DNA from: Pleurodeles waltl
Lineage: Eukaryota > Chordata > Amphibia > Caudata > Salamandridae
NCBI RefSeq assembly: GCF_031143425.1
Contig: NC_090443.1
Location: forward strand, 1,053,816,554-1,053,880,553
DNA length: 64,000 nucleotides
Direction of reading: 5' to 3'
Every line of letters begins with the position of its first letter. Position 1 is the first letter of the stretch. The notes under the pieces are model-generated. The model did no database searches and had not been told where the DNA came from. It saw nothing but the letters and a program-made list of their open reading frames with translations. Of the stretch, positions 32,698-44,339 are shown piece after piece. The translations under genes and the position numbers were made by a program.

Positions 32698-33950
32698 ATG
32701 TCTGCTGCAGAAGAGATGGTGGTGGAGCTCAACCTCACCCCTTACCTGCATCTTAGGATGTCAGAGTTAAGGACTCTGCAAAATCAAGAAGATAAAAACT
32801 GGTTCAAACCCCACCAAAGTACAGCTCCAGGAGCTCTTGGCAGAGTTTGCTAAAAACAACCCATCTGATGATGTCCTCACAGAGGGGGAAACTAGTGATG
32901 TGGAGGAATTCCCACCTCCAGTCCTGGTTAGGGAGAACAGGGTTCCTCCAACCCTAACTCCACAAGTGAGAGTCAGAGATGTTGCTTCTCTCACAGGAGA
33001 GTCCAACAGCTCTGGAAGCATTGAGGGCAGCCTCAATGAAGATGACCTCCTGTTAGCCAGGATGGCCAAAAGATTAGCTTTGGAGAAACAGCTCCTAGCC
33101 GTAGAAAGGGAAAGAAAAGAGATGGGTTTAGCTCCCATCAATGGTGGCAGCAACTGAAATAGGGTCAGAGAAACTACTGACATGCTAATAAAAAACAAAG
33201 GGATTGTAACAAAATATGAAGATGGTGATGATATCACCAAATGGTTCACAGCTTTTGAGAGGGCTTGTGCAACCAGAAAAGTAAACAGATCTCACTGGGG
33301 AGCTCTCCTTTGGGAAATGTTCACTGGAAAGTGTAGGGATAGACTCCTCACACTCTCTGGTAAAGATGCAGAATCCTATGACCTCATGAAGGCTACCCTG
33401 ATTGAGGGCTTTGGATTCTCCACTGAGGAGTACAGGATTAGGTTCAGGGGGGCTGAAAAATCCTCGAGCCAGACCTGGGTTGATTTTGTAGACTACTCAG
33501 TGAAAACACTGGATGGTTGGGTAACTGGAAATGAAGTGCATGACTATGTTGGGCTTTATAATTTGTTTATAAAAGAAAACATTTTAAGTAACTGCTTCAA
33601 TGAAAAGTTGCATCAGTATCTGGTAGACTTAGGTCCAATTTCTCCCCAAGAATTGGGAAAGAAGCAAGACCACTGGGTCAAGACTAGGGTAACCAAAACT
33701 TCCACTGGGGGTGACCAAAAGAAAGGGGTTACAAAGCCTCCCCATGAGAAAGTGGGTGACACTAGAAATAAAGAAAAAGAGTCCTCTGTAGGCCCCAAAA
33801 AACAGACCAGGTGGGCGGACCCCAAGACACAACCCAAAACATGGGTACCAGGGTAAGAACTGGGATGCCACTAAGGCATGGTGCCAAAACTGTAGACAGA
33901 CAGGGCACCACACCAAGGACACTTCTTGTCCCAAAAACAAACCCCCTAGC
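32698..33950 (+). pseudogene. Gag of element B (Gmr1-like Gypsy), with SCAN-like region
   Basis: ATG 32698 begins MSAAEEMVVELNLTPYL; a frameshift near 32790 moves to the frame that holds LLAEFAKNNPSDDV and a coiled-coil-like end (ARMAKRLALEKQLLAVERE). A single in-frame TGA at 33155-33157 separates this from GIVTKYEDGDDITKWFTAFE and the SCAN-like part: LIEGFGFSTEEYRIRFRGAE, WVDFVDYSVKTLDGWVTG, FNEKLHQYLVDLG. A basic tail ends at 33856; a frame change then gives the zinc knuckle WCQNCRQTGHHTKDTSC at 33879-33929. Gag packages RNA and forms the particle. Two frameshifts and one stop make it non-functional. It is closely related to, but clearly distinct from, the gag at 23464. Confidence 0.9.
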
Positions 33951-34602
33951 AAAATCCCAGGGGTGACCAGTGTAGCCATTGGGGATGACTCCTCAGATGA
34001 GGAGGTCTTCATAGCCTTCAACTGGAAAAAGGGCCCAACAGGTGAGTTGGAGATTCCAGAGGGAAGTAGACGCTTCCACCACCTACTGGTGAATGGAATC
34101 CCAGCCACTGCCCTGAGAGACACTTGTGCCAGTCACACTATTGTGCATGACAGGCTGGTGTTCTCAAACCAGTACATCCCAGGTGAGACTGACAGAGTAA
34201 GAGTTAGCCCAGACAGGGTCACTGATAGGCCTGTGGCTTTTGTGCCCATGGAGGTGGTTGGGACTTTTAGCTGGAGAAGGGTGGTAGTCAGTACAGACCT
34301 CCCCCCTTGATTGGCTCCTTGGAAATGACTACCCAGAGGTTAGTCAGAGCCCAAGAGAGGAACTGGTCCAGTGCCAGCCCTCTCCCAAGGATTCTGGAGG
34401 TGCTACCCCAGCAGTTACTGCAAGTAGGCCCCAAAAGAAAAAGAAAGGAAAACAGAGTAGGAAAGGTGGACAACCTTTAGCAAAGGTTCCAGCAAGCCAA
34501 GGAGATTCTGCTCCAGTAGGGGAGAACTCCAAAAATGGCACTGGTAAAGTCCAACCTGACCCACAAGAAGTCCTGGCTAGTCAGGCAACTGTTAAACCTG
34601 AG
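33951..34602 (+). pseudogene. Retropepsin-like protease and linker of element B
   Basis: The frame 33963-34310 continues directly from the zinc knuckle. FHHLLVNGIPATALRDTCAS aligns with the aspartic-protease active-site loop; the usual D-T/S-G is D-T-C here, followed by HTIV. VVVSTDLPP and, one frame over, WLLGNDYPEV give the C-terminal LLG-D block. After a frame change a Lys/Ser/Pro-rich linker continues to TAG near 34602. The enzyme would mature Gag-Pol. The Cys replaces a catalytic-loop glycine and, with the frameshift, probably abolishes activity. Reverse transcriptase, RNase H and integrase, expected next or nearby, are absent. Confidence 0.8.
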
Positions 34603-34643
34603 TAGGTGGCTCCTCAGTTAACAGAAGAAAGAGTGGAAGGAGG

Positions 34644-35096
34644 GTGTTACTACAAGATTTAGTAACCCCCCACATTTACACTGCAGACAGGCACCCTGAA
34701 CCCAAAGAACCCTGTAACTTAGCTCCTTCCCTTGCAGGTGAAGAGCTAAAGGTGTGGTTCTGGGCACTGACAGCTGTCAGTGGCCTCTGCTGGGTGTTAG
34801 CCTTTATGGCTGCACTATCCTTGGCATGGTGCTCTGACCCCATGCCAAATAGCACATTAGGCCCCCTGACCCTGTTGGTCATGGTGGGGTTACTCCAGCT
34901 CTGGGTAACCTCTTTAGGTAAGCTAGGGGTGACCCTGGCTAAAATAAGATTAGCTGAGGTAGATACCTCTAACCCCAAAATAGAGAGAATGGGTGAAGAC
35001 ATTAAAAGCACAGACAAGAGGCAATTCAGACTAGGTCCTATCACTGTGGAAGTGGGTCAGTTCCCCAGAGGGAATGACCTGAACAGGAGGATATAA
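34644..35096 (+). CDS. 150-codon ORF with two predicted membrane helices, before the 3' LTR
   Basis: An uninterrupted frame, the longest intact one in element B outside gag. Residues about 37-62 (VWFWALTAVSGLCWVLAFMA onward) and about 72-94 (LGPLTLLVMVGLLQLWVTSL) are hydrophobic and long enough to cross a membrane, joined by a short loop with CSDPMPNST (possible N-glycosylation site NST). The C-terminal third is charged. There is no signal peptide, no furin-like site and no fusion peptide that I can see, so it does not look like a standard envelope protein. It lies where an accessory or env-like gene would be, ending about 100 bp before the polypurine tract. Start codon is uncertain; the deletion that removed pol may have fused its N-terminus to other sequence. 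Confidence 0.5.
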   Translation: MLLQDLVTPHIYTADRHPEPKEPCNLAPSLAGEELKVWFWALTAVSGLCWVLAFMAALSLAWCSDPMPNSTLGPLTLLVMVGLLQLWVTSLGKLGVTLAKIRLAEVDTSNPKIERMGEDIKSTDKRQFRLGPITVEVGQFPRGNDLNRRI

Positions 35097-35198
35097 GGCA
35101 GAGTAGGCCGTGCAACAAACCAGTGTATTTCCTCTACTCTTCCTCGCCTGACAGACTAGGAAGAATCTCCCAGCTTTGGCTGAGTCTCCTGGCCTGTG

Positions 35199-35216
35199 GG
35201 CTGGGGGGGGGGCTTG
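35199..35216 (+). promoter_or_regulatory. Polypurine tract of element B
   Basis: GGGCTGGGGGGGGGG followed by CTTG lies directly before TGTAAGG of the 3' LTR. Confidence 0.75.
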
Positions 35217-37768
35217 TGTAAGGAAATGGCTCCCTGTTGCAATACCCCCCACTTTTTGCCTGATACTGATGCTGACTTGACTGCGAAGTGTGCTGGGACC
35301 CTGCTAACCAGGCCCCAGCACCAGTGTTCTTTCACCTAAAATGTACCATTGTTTCCACAATTGGCACACCCCTGGCACACAGATATGTCCCTTGTAAAAG
35401 GTACCAGTGGTACCAAGGGCCGTGTGACCAGGGCAGGTCCCTTAGAGCTGCAGCATATGTTGTGCCACCCTAAGGGACCCCTCATCTAACACATGCACAC
35501 TGCCACTGCAGATTGTGTGTGTTGGTGGGGAGAAAAAGGCAAAATCGACATGGCATCCCCCTCAGGATGCCATGCACACAAAATACTGCCTGTGGCATAG
35601 GTAAGTCACCCCTCTAGCAGGTCTTACAGCCCTAAGGCAGGGTGCACTATACCACAGGTGAGGGCATAGCTGCATGAGCAATATGCCCCTACAATGTCTA
35701 AGTCTATTCTTAGACATTGTAAGTACAGTTGTGGCCATATTAGGTATATGGTCTGGGAGTTTGTCAAAAACGAACTCCACAGCTCCATAATGGCTACACT
35801 GAATACTGGGAAGTTTGGTATCAAACTTCTCAGAATTATAAACCCACACTGATGCCAGTGTTGGATTTATTAAAAAATGCACACAGAGGGCATCTTAGAG
35901 ATGCCCCCTGTATTTTACCCAATTGTTCAGTGCAGGACTGACTGGTCTGTGCCAGCCTGCTGCTGAGAGACGAGTTTCTGACCCCATGTGGTGAGGGCCT
36001 TTGTGCTCGCTGAGGACAGAAACAAAAGACTGCTGTTTGTGGAGGTGCTTAACACCTCCCCCCTGCAGGAACTGTAACACCTAGCAGTGAGCCTCAAAGG
36101 CTCAGGAATTGTGTTACAATGCCCCAGGGCACTCCCCTAGTGGAGATGCCCGTCCCCTGGACAGAGCCCCCACTTTTGGTGGCAAGTCCAGGGGAGATAA
36201 TGAGAAAAACAAGGAGGAGTCACCCAGCAGTCAGGACAGCCCCTAAGGTGCCCTGAGCTGAGGTGACCCCTGCCTTTAGAAATCCTCCATCTTGATTTTG
36301 GAGGATTCCCCCAATAGAAATAGGGATGTGCCCCCTCTCCTCAGGGAGGAGGCACCAGGAGGGTGTAGCCACCCTCAAGGACAGTAGCCATTGGCTACTG
36401 CCCTCCGAGACCCAAACACACCCCTAAATTCAGTATTTAGGGGCACCCCAGAACCTAGGAAATCAGATTCCTTCAATCTGAAGACGAAGAAGGACTGCTG
36501 ACCTGAAGCCCTGCAGAGAAGACCGAGACACCAACTGCTTTGGCCTCAACCCTACCGGCCTGTCTCCCCACTTCAAGAAAAACTGCAACAGTGAAGCAAC
36601 TTTTGAAGACCACACGTTTCCCGCCGAAAGCGGGAGACTTTCCACTCTGCACCCGACGCCCCCGGCTCGACCTGCGGAAAACTAACTCTACAGGGAGGAC
36701 TCCCTGGCGACTGCAAACCTGTGAGTAGCCAGAGTTGACCCCCCTAAACCCCCACAGCGACGCATGCAGAGGGAATCCAGAGGCTCCCCCTGACCGCGAC
36801 TGCCTGCTTCAAGGAACCCGCGCCTGGAAAACACCCTGCACCTGCAGCCCCCAGGACCTGAAGGAACCGAACTCCAGTGCAGGAGCGACCCCCAGGCGGC
36901 CCTCTTCCTAGCCGAGGTGGTGGTACCCGAGTAGCCCCCCCTTGCCTGCCTGCATTGCTGAAGAGACCCCCGGGTCTCCCCATTGAAACCTATTGCAAAC
37001 CCGACACCTGTTTGCACTCTGCACCCGGCCGACCCTGTGCCGCTGAGGGTGTACTTTCTGTGCCTACTTGTGTGTCCCCCGGTGCCCTACAAAAACCCCC
37101 TGGTCTGCCCTTCGAAGTCGCGGGTACTTACCTGCTGGCAGAATGGAACCGGGCACCCCTATTTCCATTGAAGCCTATGTGTTTTGTGCACCACTTTGAC
37201 CTCTGCACCTGACCGGTCCTGAGCTACTGGTGTGGTAACTTTGGGGTTGCCTTGAACCCCCAATGGTGGGCTACCTTGGACCCATCTTTGAACTCTGTAA
37301 GTGTTTTACTTACCTGTGACCTTAACATTTACTTACCTCCCCCAGGAACTGTTGATTTTAGCAGTGTCCACTTTCAAAATAGCTTATTGCCATTATTGTT
37401 AAAACTGTACATGCAATTGTGATTATTCAAAGTTCCTATAATACCTGAGTGAAATACCTTTCATTTGAAGTATTACTTGTAAATCTTGAACCAGTGGTTC
37501 CTAAAATAAACTAAGAAAATATATTTTTCTATATAAAAACCTGGCCTGGAGTAAGTATTTGAGTGTGTGTTCCTCATTTATTGCCTGTGTGTGTACAACA
37601 AATGCTTAACACTACCCTCTGATAAACCTACTGCTCGACCACACTACCACAAAATAGAGCATTCAAATTATCTCTTTTTGCCACTATCTTACCTCTAAGG
37701 GGAACCCTTGGACTCTGTGCACACTAGTTCTTACTTTGAAATAGTATATACAGAGCCAACTTCCTACA
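35217..37768 (+). repeat. 3' LTR of family-B Gypsy element, 2.55 kb
   Basis: It begins TGTAAGGAAATGGCTCCC and ends AGAGCCAACTTCCTACA. Comparison with 29123-31795 by eye shows scattered substitutions and several deletions, one of about 90 bp near 36590, so the two LTRs have diverged since insertion or derive from different copies. The right flank is ACTGA, which does not match ATACG at the left of the 5' LTR. Confidence 0.92.
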
Positions 37769-38428
37769 ACTGATGTCTAGGTCTCTTCCAGCACATGAAT
37801 GGGTATGATATGTTGGTGAATGGACCCCATTGCTAGGATGGAAGGCCAAGCGCTTTTGTTGGAATTAGAACACATGATCGCCAGTAGCAAAAGTCATTTA
37901 ACCCATTTTATCTTTTTGTATGAATCTCATATACTCTCCAGTCTTTATGCTTAAGTCAAATTGTTCACTTTCTTCTGGGTAGCAGAACCCTTCTGCAGCT
38001 GGTCAACTGGGACTTTAACTGGATTAAAAATCCTGCATGAACCAGACACCATGGGTACATTTTAATTAACTAATTGGTTACAAGAAAGGAAAGGAGTCCT
38101 GTCAAGGTGTTTAAGTGCGGACAATCTTGCTTTGGAACAGAATATCTCCAAATATTCCACATATTTTACATCCTACGCATAATCGAGTACCATTAGATTG
38201 AGTAACTGTAACATCTGTAAGCACTTTGAAAAGTGTTTGGAAAACTATGCACTACTGCAGAAATGTTCGGGGGCACACTCAAGTTTTTTTAATACTTCAA
38301 TAGCACACCTTCAGAATTTTCCTTTCAACCTATACATTTCTTTAGTAAACACGCAGTCAAATGGACCATTTTGCCCTCTCTGCTCCAAAAAACTCTTGGG
38401 AGGAGAATCACTGTGCTGGACAAACGAA
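37769..38428. other. Unassigned spacer
   Basis: AT-rich, no convincing frame or repeat. It lies between the B element and a hairpin MITE. Confidence 0.45.
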
Positions 38429-38618
38429 GGGGGTTATTCTAACTTTGGAGGAGGTGTTAATCCGTCCCAAAAGTGACGGAAAAGTGACGGATTTACCACC
38501 AGCCGTATTACGAGTTCATTATATCCTATGGAACTCGTAATACGGCTGGTGGTATATCCGTCACTTTACCGTCACTTTTGGGACGGTGTAACACTCCTCC
38601 AAAGTTAGAATAACCCCC
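38429..38618. mobile_element. 190-bp hairpin MITE
   Basis: GGGGGTTATTCTAACTTTGG at the left is mirrored by CCAAAGTTAGAATAACCCCC at the right, and complementarity continues almost to the centre (CGTATTACGAG ... CTCGTAATACG). Nearly the whole element can fold into one hairpin of about 85-90 bp. Flanks are GAA and AAA, so a 3-bp duplication with one change is possible. The layout suits a Harbinger-like MITE. Confidence 0.82.
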
Positions 38619-38934
38619 AAAGTCTTTTACAAAGAATTGGTTTGAAGATGTTTAGGAACCTCCTTTAATCAAATATGTTAGAATTTTAGTAGTCTGAATG
38701 TGGAGAGAGTGAACTCAAGAAGGTTAGTATGACGATTGGGAGAAGGGGGAGTCATTGGTAGGTAGGTATGTGGGGGGTTGAAATGAGTCGGCATAAGGCC
38801 TCGATTTTCTCTGAGAACAAAGTGAAAGGGTGTTGCAAACCAGTGCTCAAGGAGCCATTGTAAGAGAATTGGCAGCAGGATCTGAGAGTTATTGTACTAA
38901 AAGCTTGCCAGAGGAAATTATTTATGGTTGTCTG
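38619..38934. other. Unassigned spacer
   Basis: About 300 bases with no gene or repeat recognised, ending in GTCTG, the target site of the next insertion. Confidence 0.5.
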
Positions 38935-41861
38935 TGTAGGAGGCTGGCCTGGCTTGTAGTGGGTACCAAGGGGTACTTACACTCTGTACCAGGTCCAGTT
39001 ATCCCTTATTAGTGTAGAAGAGGTGTTTCTAGCAGCTTAGGCTGATAGAAGGTAGCTATAGCAGAGCAGCTTAGGCTGAACTAGGAGACATGCAAAGCTC
39101 CTACTATACCACTGGTGTCATATGACAATATCATAAGAAAACACAATACACAGATATGCTAAACATAAAGGTACTTTAATTTTATGACAATATGCCAAAA
39201 GTATCTCAGTGAGTACCCTCAGTATGAGGGTAAGATATATACACAAGCTATATGTACACAAACCAAAATTATGCAGGTAATAACGAGACAAGTAATGCAA
39301 GCAGTGTAGAATTACAGGAGATTGCAATAGGAGCACATAGGTATAGGGGCATCACAAACCATATACTCCAAAAGTGGAATGCGAACCACGAATGGACCCC
39401 AAACCTATGTGAGCTTGTAGAGGGTCACTGGGACTGTAAGAGAACAGTGAGGGTTAGAAAAATAGCCCACCCCAAGACCCTGAAAAGTAGGTGTAAAGTG
39501 CACCTATAACCCCCAGAGAGCACAGAAGTCGTGATAGGGGGTTTCTGCAAGGAAGACCAACACCAGCAAAGCAACCAAAGTGGATTTCCGGACCTGAGTA
39601 GCTGTGGAACAAGGGGACCAAGTCCAAGAGTCGCAACAATGTCAAGAGTGGGCAGATGCCCAGGAAATGCCAGCTGAGGATGCAAAGAAGCTGCCACCGG
39701 ATGGTAGAAGCTGTGGATTCTGCAAGAACGAAGAGGGCTAGAAACTTCCCCTTTGGAGGATGGATGTCCCACGTCGTGAAGAAGCTTGCAGAGGTGTTCC
39801 CACACAGAAAGACCGCAAACAAGCCTTGCTAGCTGCAAGGGTCGCGGGTAGGGTTTTTGGATGCTGCTGTGGCCCAGGAGGGACCAGGATGTTGCCACTT
39901 GGATGAGGATACAAAGGGGGCGCCCAGCAAGTCAGGGAGCCCTCACAGAAGCAGGCAGCACACGCAGAAGTACCAGAACAGGCACTTGGAAGAGGAGTGA
40001 ACCGGAGTCCACCCGAAGACACAAAAGGGAGTCCCACGACGCCGGAGGATAACTCAGGAGGTTGTGCACTGCAGGTTAGAGTGTCGGGGACCCAGGCTTG
40101 GCTGTGCACGAAGGAAATCCTGGAAGAGTGCACAGGAGCCGAAGCAGCTGCAAATCACGCGTTACCCAGCAATGCAGTCTAGCGTGGGGAGGCAAGGACT
40201 TACCTCCGCCAAACTTGGACTGAAGAGTCACTGGACTGTGGGAGTCGCTTGGACAGAGTTGCTGAGTTCCAGGGACCACGCTCGTCGTGCTGAGAGGGGA
40301 CCCAAAGGACCGGTGATGCAGTCTTTTGTTGCCTGCGGTTGCAGGGGGAAGATTCCGTCGACCCACAGCAGATTTCTTCAGAGCTTCTGGTGCAAGAAGG
40401 AGGCAGGCTACCCCCAGAGCATGCACCACCAGGAAACAGTCGAGAAGGCAGCAGGAGAAGCGATACAAGGTTGCAGTAGTCGTCTTTGCTACTTTGTTTC
40501 GGTTTTGCAGGCGTCCTGAGCAGTCAGCGGTCGATCCTTTGGCAGACGGTGAAGAGAGAGATGCAGAGGAACTCTAGTGAGCTCTTGCATTCGGTATCTG
40601 AAGAATTCCCCAAAGCAGAGACCCTAAATAGCCAGAAAAGGAGGTTTGGCTACCTACGAAGGAGGCCCTGGCCACTCAGAGCAGTCCAGTGTGCCAGCAC
40701 ACCTCTGAATCCAAGATGGCAAAGGTCTGGGGCACGCTGGAGGAGCTCTGGGCACCTCCCCTGGGAGGTGCAGTTCAGGGGAGTGGTCACTCCCCTTTCC
40801 TTTGTCCAGTTTCGTGCCAGAGCAGGGCGATCCCTGAACCAGTGTAGACTGGCTTATGCAGAGATGGGCACCATCTGTGCCCATCAAAGCATTTCCAGAG
40901 GCTGGGGGAGGCTACTCCTCCCTAGCCCTGACACCTTTTTCCAAAGGGAGAGGGTGTAACACCCTCTCTCTGAGGAAGTCCTTTGTTCTGCCTTCCTGGG
41001 CCAAGCCTGGCTGGACCCCAGGAGGGCAGAAACCTGTCTGAGGGGTTGGCAGCAGCAGCAGCTGCAGTGAAACCCCGGGAGAGGCAGTTTGGCAGTACCC
41101 AGGTCTGTGCTAGAGACTCTGGGGATCATGGAATTGTCCCCCCAATTCCAGAATGGCATTGGGGTGACAATTCCATGATCTTAGACATGTTACATGGCCA
41201 TGTTCGGAGTTACCATAGTGACGCTATACATAGGTAGTGACCTATGTATAGTGCACGCGTGAAATGGTGTCCTGCACTCACAAAGTCTGGGGAATTTGCC
41301 CTGAACGATGTGGGGGCACCTTGGCTAGTGCCAGGGTGCCCACACACTAAGTAACTTAGCACCCAACCTTCACCAGGTGAAGGCTAGACATATAGGTGAC
41401 TTATAAGTTACTTAAGTGCAGTGGTAAATGCTGTGAAATAACGTGGACGTTATTTCACTCAGTATGCAGTGGCAGGCCTGTGTAAGAATTGTCAGAGCTC
41501 CCTATGGGTGGCAAAAGAAATGCTGCAGCCCGTAGGGATCTCCTGGAACCCCAATACCCTGGGTACCTCAGTACTATATACTAGGGAATTATAAGGGTGT
41601 TACAGTATGCCAATGTGAATTGGTGAAATTGGTCAATAGCCTGTTAGTGACAATTTAGAAAGCAGAGAGAGCATAACCACTGAGGTTCCGGTTAGCAGAG
41701 CCTCAGTGAGACAGTTAGTCATCACACAGGGAACACATACAGGGCACACTTATGAGCACTGGGGCCCTGGCTGGCAGGGTCCCAGTGACACATACACTAA
41801 AACAACATATATACAGTGAAATATGGGGGTAACATGCCAGGCAAGATGGTACTTTCCTACA
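38935..41861 (-). mobile_element. Solo LTR of family A, inverted
   Basis: It begins TGTAGGAGGCTGGCCTGG and ends GGTACTTTCCTACA, the inverse of LTR A at 19826-23207. GTCTG occurs on both sides (38930-38934 and 41862-41866), a perfect 5-bp duplication. At 2.93 kb it is close in length to the copy at 56817-59753. Several overlapping open frames inside are shared with that copy by LTR homology and are not called as genes. Confidence 0.94.
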
Positions 41862-41894
41862 GTCTGTTGATCACTAACTAAATATAATTACTGT

Positions 41895-42700
41895 TAGACC
41901 TAGCATCCTTGGGTAGGCTTTTCCCTAACTTTTTGTTGCCTTCAGACTTCCTGTTTTGGTGACTTTGTTTTTGCTGTCCTTAGGACTCTGCGCACTTACC
42001 ACAGCTAACCGGTGACAAAGTGCCTGTGCTCTCTCCTTAAAACATGGCTTTTATCCAACTTCCATATTTAATTTACTTGTAAGTCCCTCGTAAAGCGCTA
42101 CCATCTTTACCCAGGGCTTGTAAATTAAATGCTACTAGTGGGCCTGTAGCACATATTGTGCCACCCAATTAAGTTGCACTTTAAACATACCTTCCTTTTT
42201 AATACATATAGGCCACTCCTAAGGTAGGCCCTGGACAGTGCCAAGTGCAGGGTGCAGTGTATTTAAAAAGTTGCACATGTATTTTTAAGTTTTACAAGTC
42301 CTGGTAGTGAAAAACTCTCAAATTCATCTTTCACTACTGCAAGGCCTACCTCTTCCATAGGATAACATTGGAGTTACCTTATTACATGTTATTAGTGTCA
42401 TTTCAAAATGGGAACAGGTAACCCCTTCATGTTTGGTGTCTCTGGGAATGCAATTTAAAATACTAACTTATTGTGAAGTCTGATTTTAAGTTACATTCAT
42501 GAAAATGGCACGTTAGAGAGTTGCCATTTTCTTGCCTTAGCCATTTGGTGCCTGCAGTGTCAAGCCTGTTACCCTTTGCAGAAGTGAAATGGGCATGATG
42601 TAATTCCCAAACTTCCCTGCGAACCAAACGGACCAATGATTGGTGGCGCCTGATACACCAGGATGAAGGGGCGAAGCTTGGCCAACATCAGATTCCACCT
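41895..42700 (+). repeat. Partial LTR of family C
   Basis: TGTTAGACCTAGCATCCTTG followed by TTTTCCCTAACTTTTTG matches the start of family C as read on the - strand of 25006-27656 and continues with the shared words GGGCCTGTAGCACATATTG and AAGGTAGGCCCTGGACAGTG. The 3' part of the LTR is missing, and no duplication was found. Confidence 0.7.
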
Positions 42701-43087
42701 TGCATCGTCAGTTTGTAGTTTTCAGTTTCTAAAACACAAATAGAAGACTGAGAACATATACATTGTGAAGAATTTCTATGATATGTACCAAAAACCTGCC
42801 TTACCTAATGCCCCTTCTCCCTAATACAGAAGTTAGCTCTGGTGGACTGGAAGTTGCTAAAAGACAGAACTCAATAGTATTATAATAAAGGAACGTACAC
42901 AAATTACATATATGAAAATATCCAGTGCCTTCTACCACCTACTTAGTGTCTAGATTCTATGAGTCTAGAGAGCAGTGGTAATGGATCATATGCTTATAGT
43001 AGTTCATAAGCTTAATCGGTGTTCATCTTCTTAATATGAGGAGCTTCTTATTAGTTTCTGATTTCAGATTAGTTCCACTTATTCAGG

Positions 43088-43146
<59 letters not shown>

Positions 43147-44339
43147 TCAAATCTCAAATGTCACTGTTTGCAGATCATTTCTTACTTGAACAACTAATAA
43201 TACTGTCATTGTTAGGGTCGCTCTGTCCCTGGTGTAATCTCTCTGTGGACTTTTAACCCCACCCATGTCAAGCCCATCAGTTTGATTGGTTCGTCGGCTA
43301 GCCTTTCAAAATTCGCTTGATTTCATTATTGAAAGGCATGCATACTTCGTGCCTTTTCCGGTGTTTAGCCCGCCTTGAGCGCACCGGCCAAATACTGAAA
43401 ACATACGAGGCTCCATGTTTTCCGTATGGTTTCTGCACTACTTTTTCTCTTTATTTCACAGGCAGTGCGATCTCACTGGGCAGTAGTAGAGTGCTTTGCA
43501 TGACATTGGCCCTGTCACATGGATATTTGCACTTCTGCCGATCATAAGGATAGTTGCACTTTTGCCGATACGTTTCAAAGCGAGCAACCTTCTGTTTCCT
43601 TTTGCGTGTTTGCATTGCGCTCAAGGCGGCCGTCGGCTCGCTTATGTGAAACTGTTTTACTTTTCAGATTATGTTGCAAGAAAAGTCCAGTTAGGAGTTT
43701 ACAACGCTAATAGCTTTAACTCAAGCAAACGCGAGACCCATTGCATTGCAAATGCTTGTTTCTCTTGTAGAAAAAAACAAAACAAATGGCTAACTTCACC
43801 AGCCCTTTCTAGAAACATCCATCAGAAGTGATTCCTTTACCGTTCTAGATAGTAGTTTTACATTTTACCAGAGGAAATTACTGCTTTAATGTTCTTTTAT
43901 TAGTTAGCAGAATATCAGTATTTCTGGAGGAAGCAGTGAGAATGCCTGATGGACCCGATGAGAAGAGGGAACCCGCTGCAGTTCCAGGCGAAATGCCGAG
44001 TGCTCTGAGAAATGGATGAAAGGAAGACTGGCAGACTATGACGATGCGGGTAACAGAGAAATGCCAAGCAACAGGTGAGTCTGGGAAGGGGAGGGAACAC
44101 TACAAGCTCTGCCCTTAAAGGGACCAGCACCCGGCGCACTGCTCAAATGAAGAGGCGCGCCTGACATGCAGCTTGTCTCTGCGTCACATGACTGGGTCTG
44201 GGTGACAGCTGGGTTTTGTGTATTCGTCCTAGACAGCCACACATAATGGGGAGCTTAGGTGAGACTGAATGGGCCATGAGTTGCAGGATGGGAGGGAGGA
44301 GCTGGTCCCAGCCCCACTTACACGTTAATAGCCTGTGTC
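42701..44339. other. Unassigned region with a microsatellite
   Basis: No gene recognised. GC content and CpG rise between 43300 and 43650, and several frames of 60-110 codons are open there, but none shows a known motif. An (AT)n(GT)n tract lies at 43090-43146. Confidence 0.4.
43090..43146. repeat. (AT)n(GT)n microsatellite
   Basis: About 15 AT units followed directly by about 13 GT units. Confidence 0.97.

Noticed and set aside
32251..32751. Frames of 133 and 139 codons on both strands
   Set aside because: They come from the hairpin-chain MITE; the same arms give frames on either strand.
34644..35096. Retroviral-type envelope gene
   Set aside because: Too short, with no signal peptide, cleavage site or fusion peptide seen. 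I describe it only as a membrane-protein ORF.
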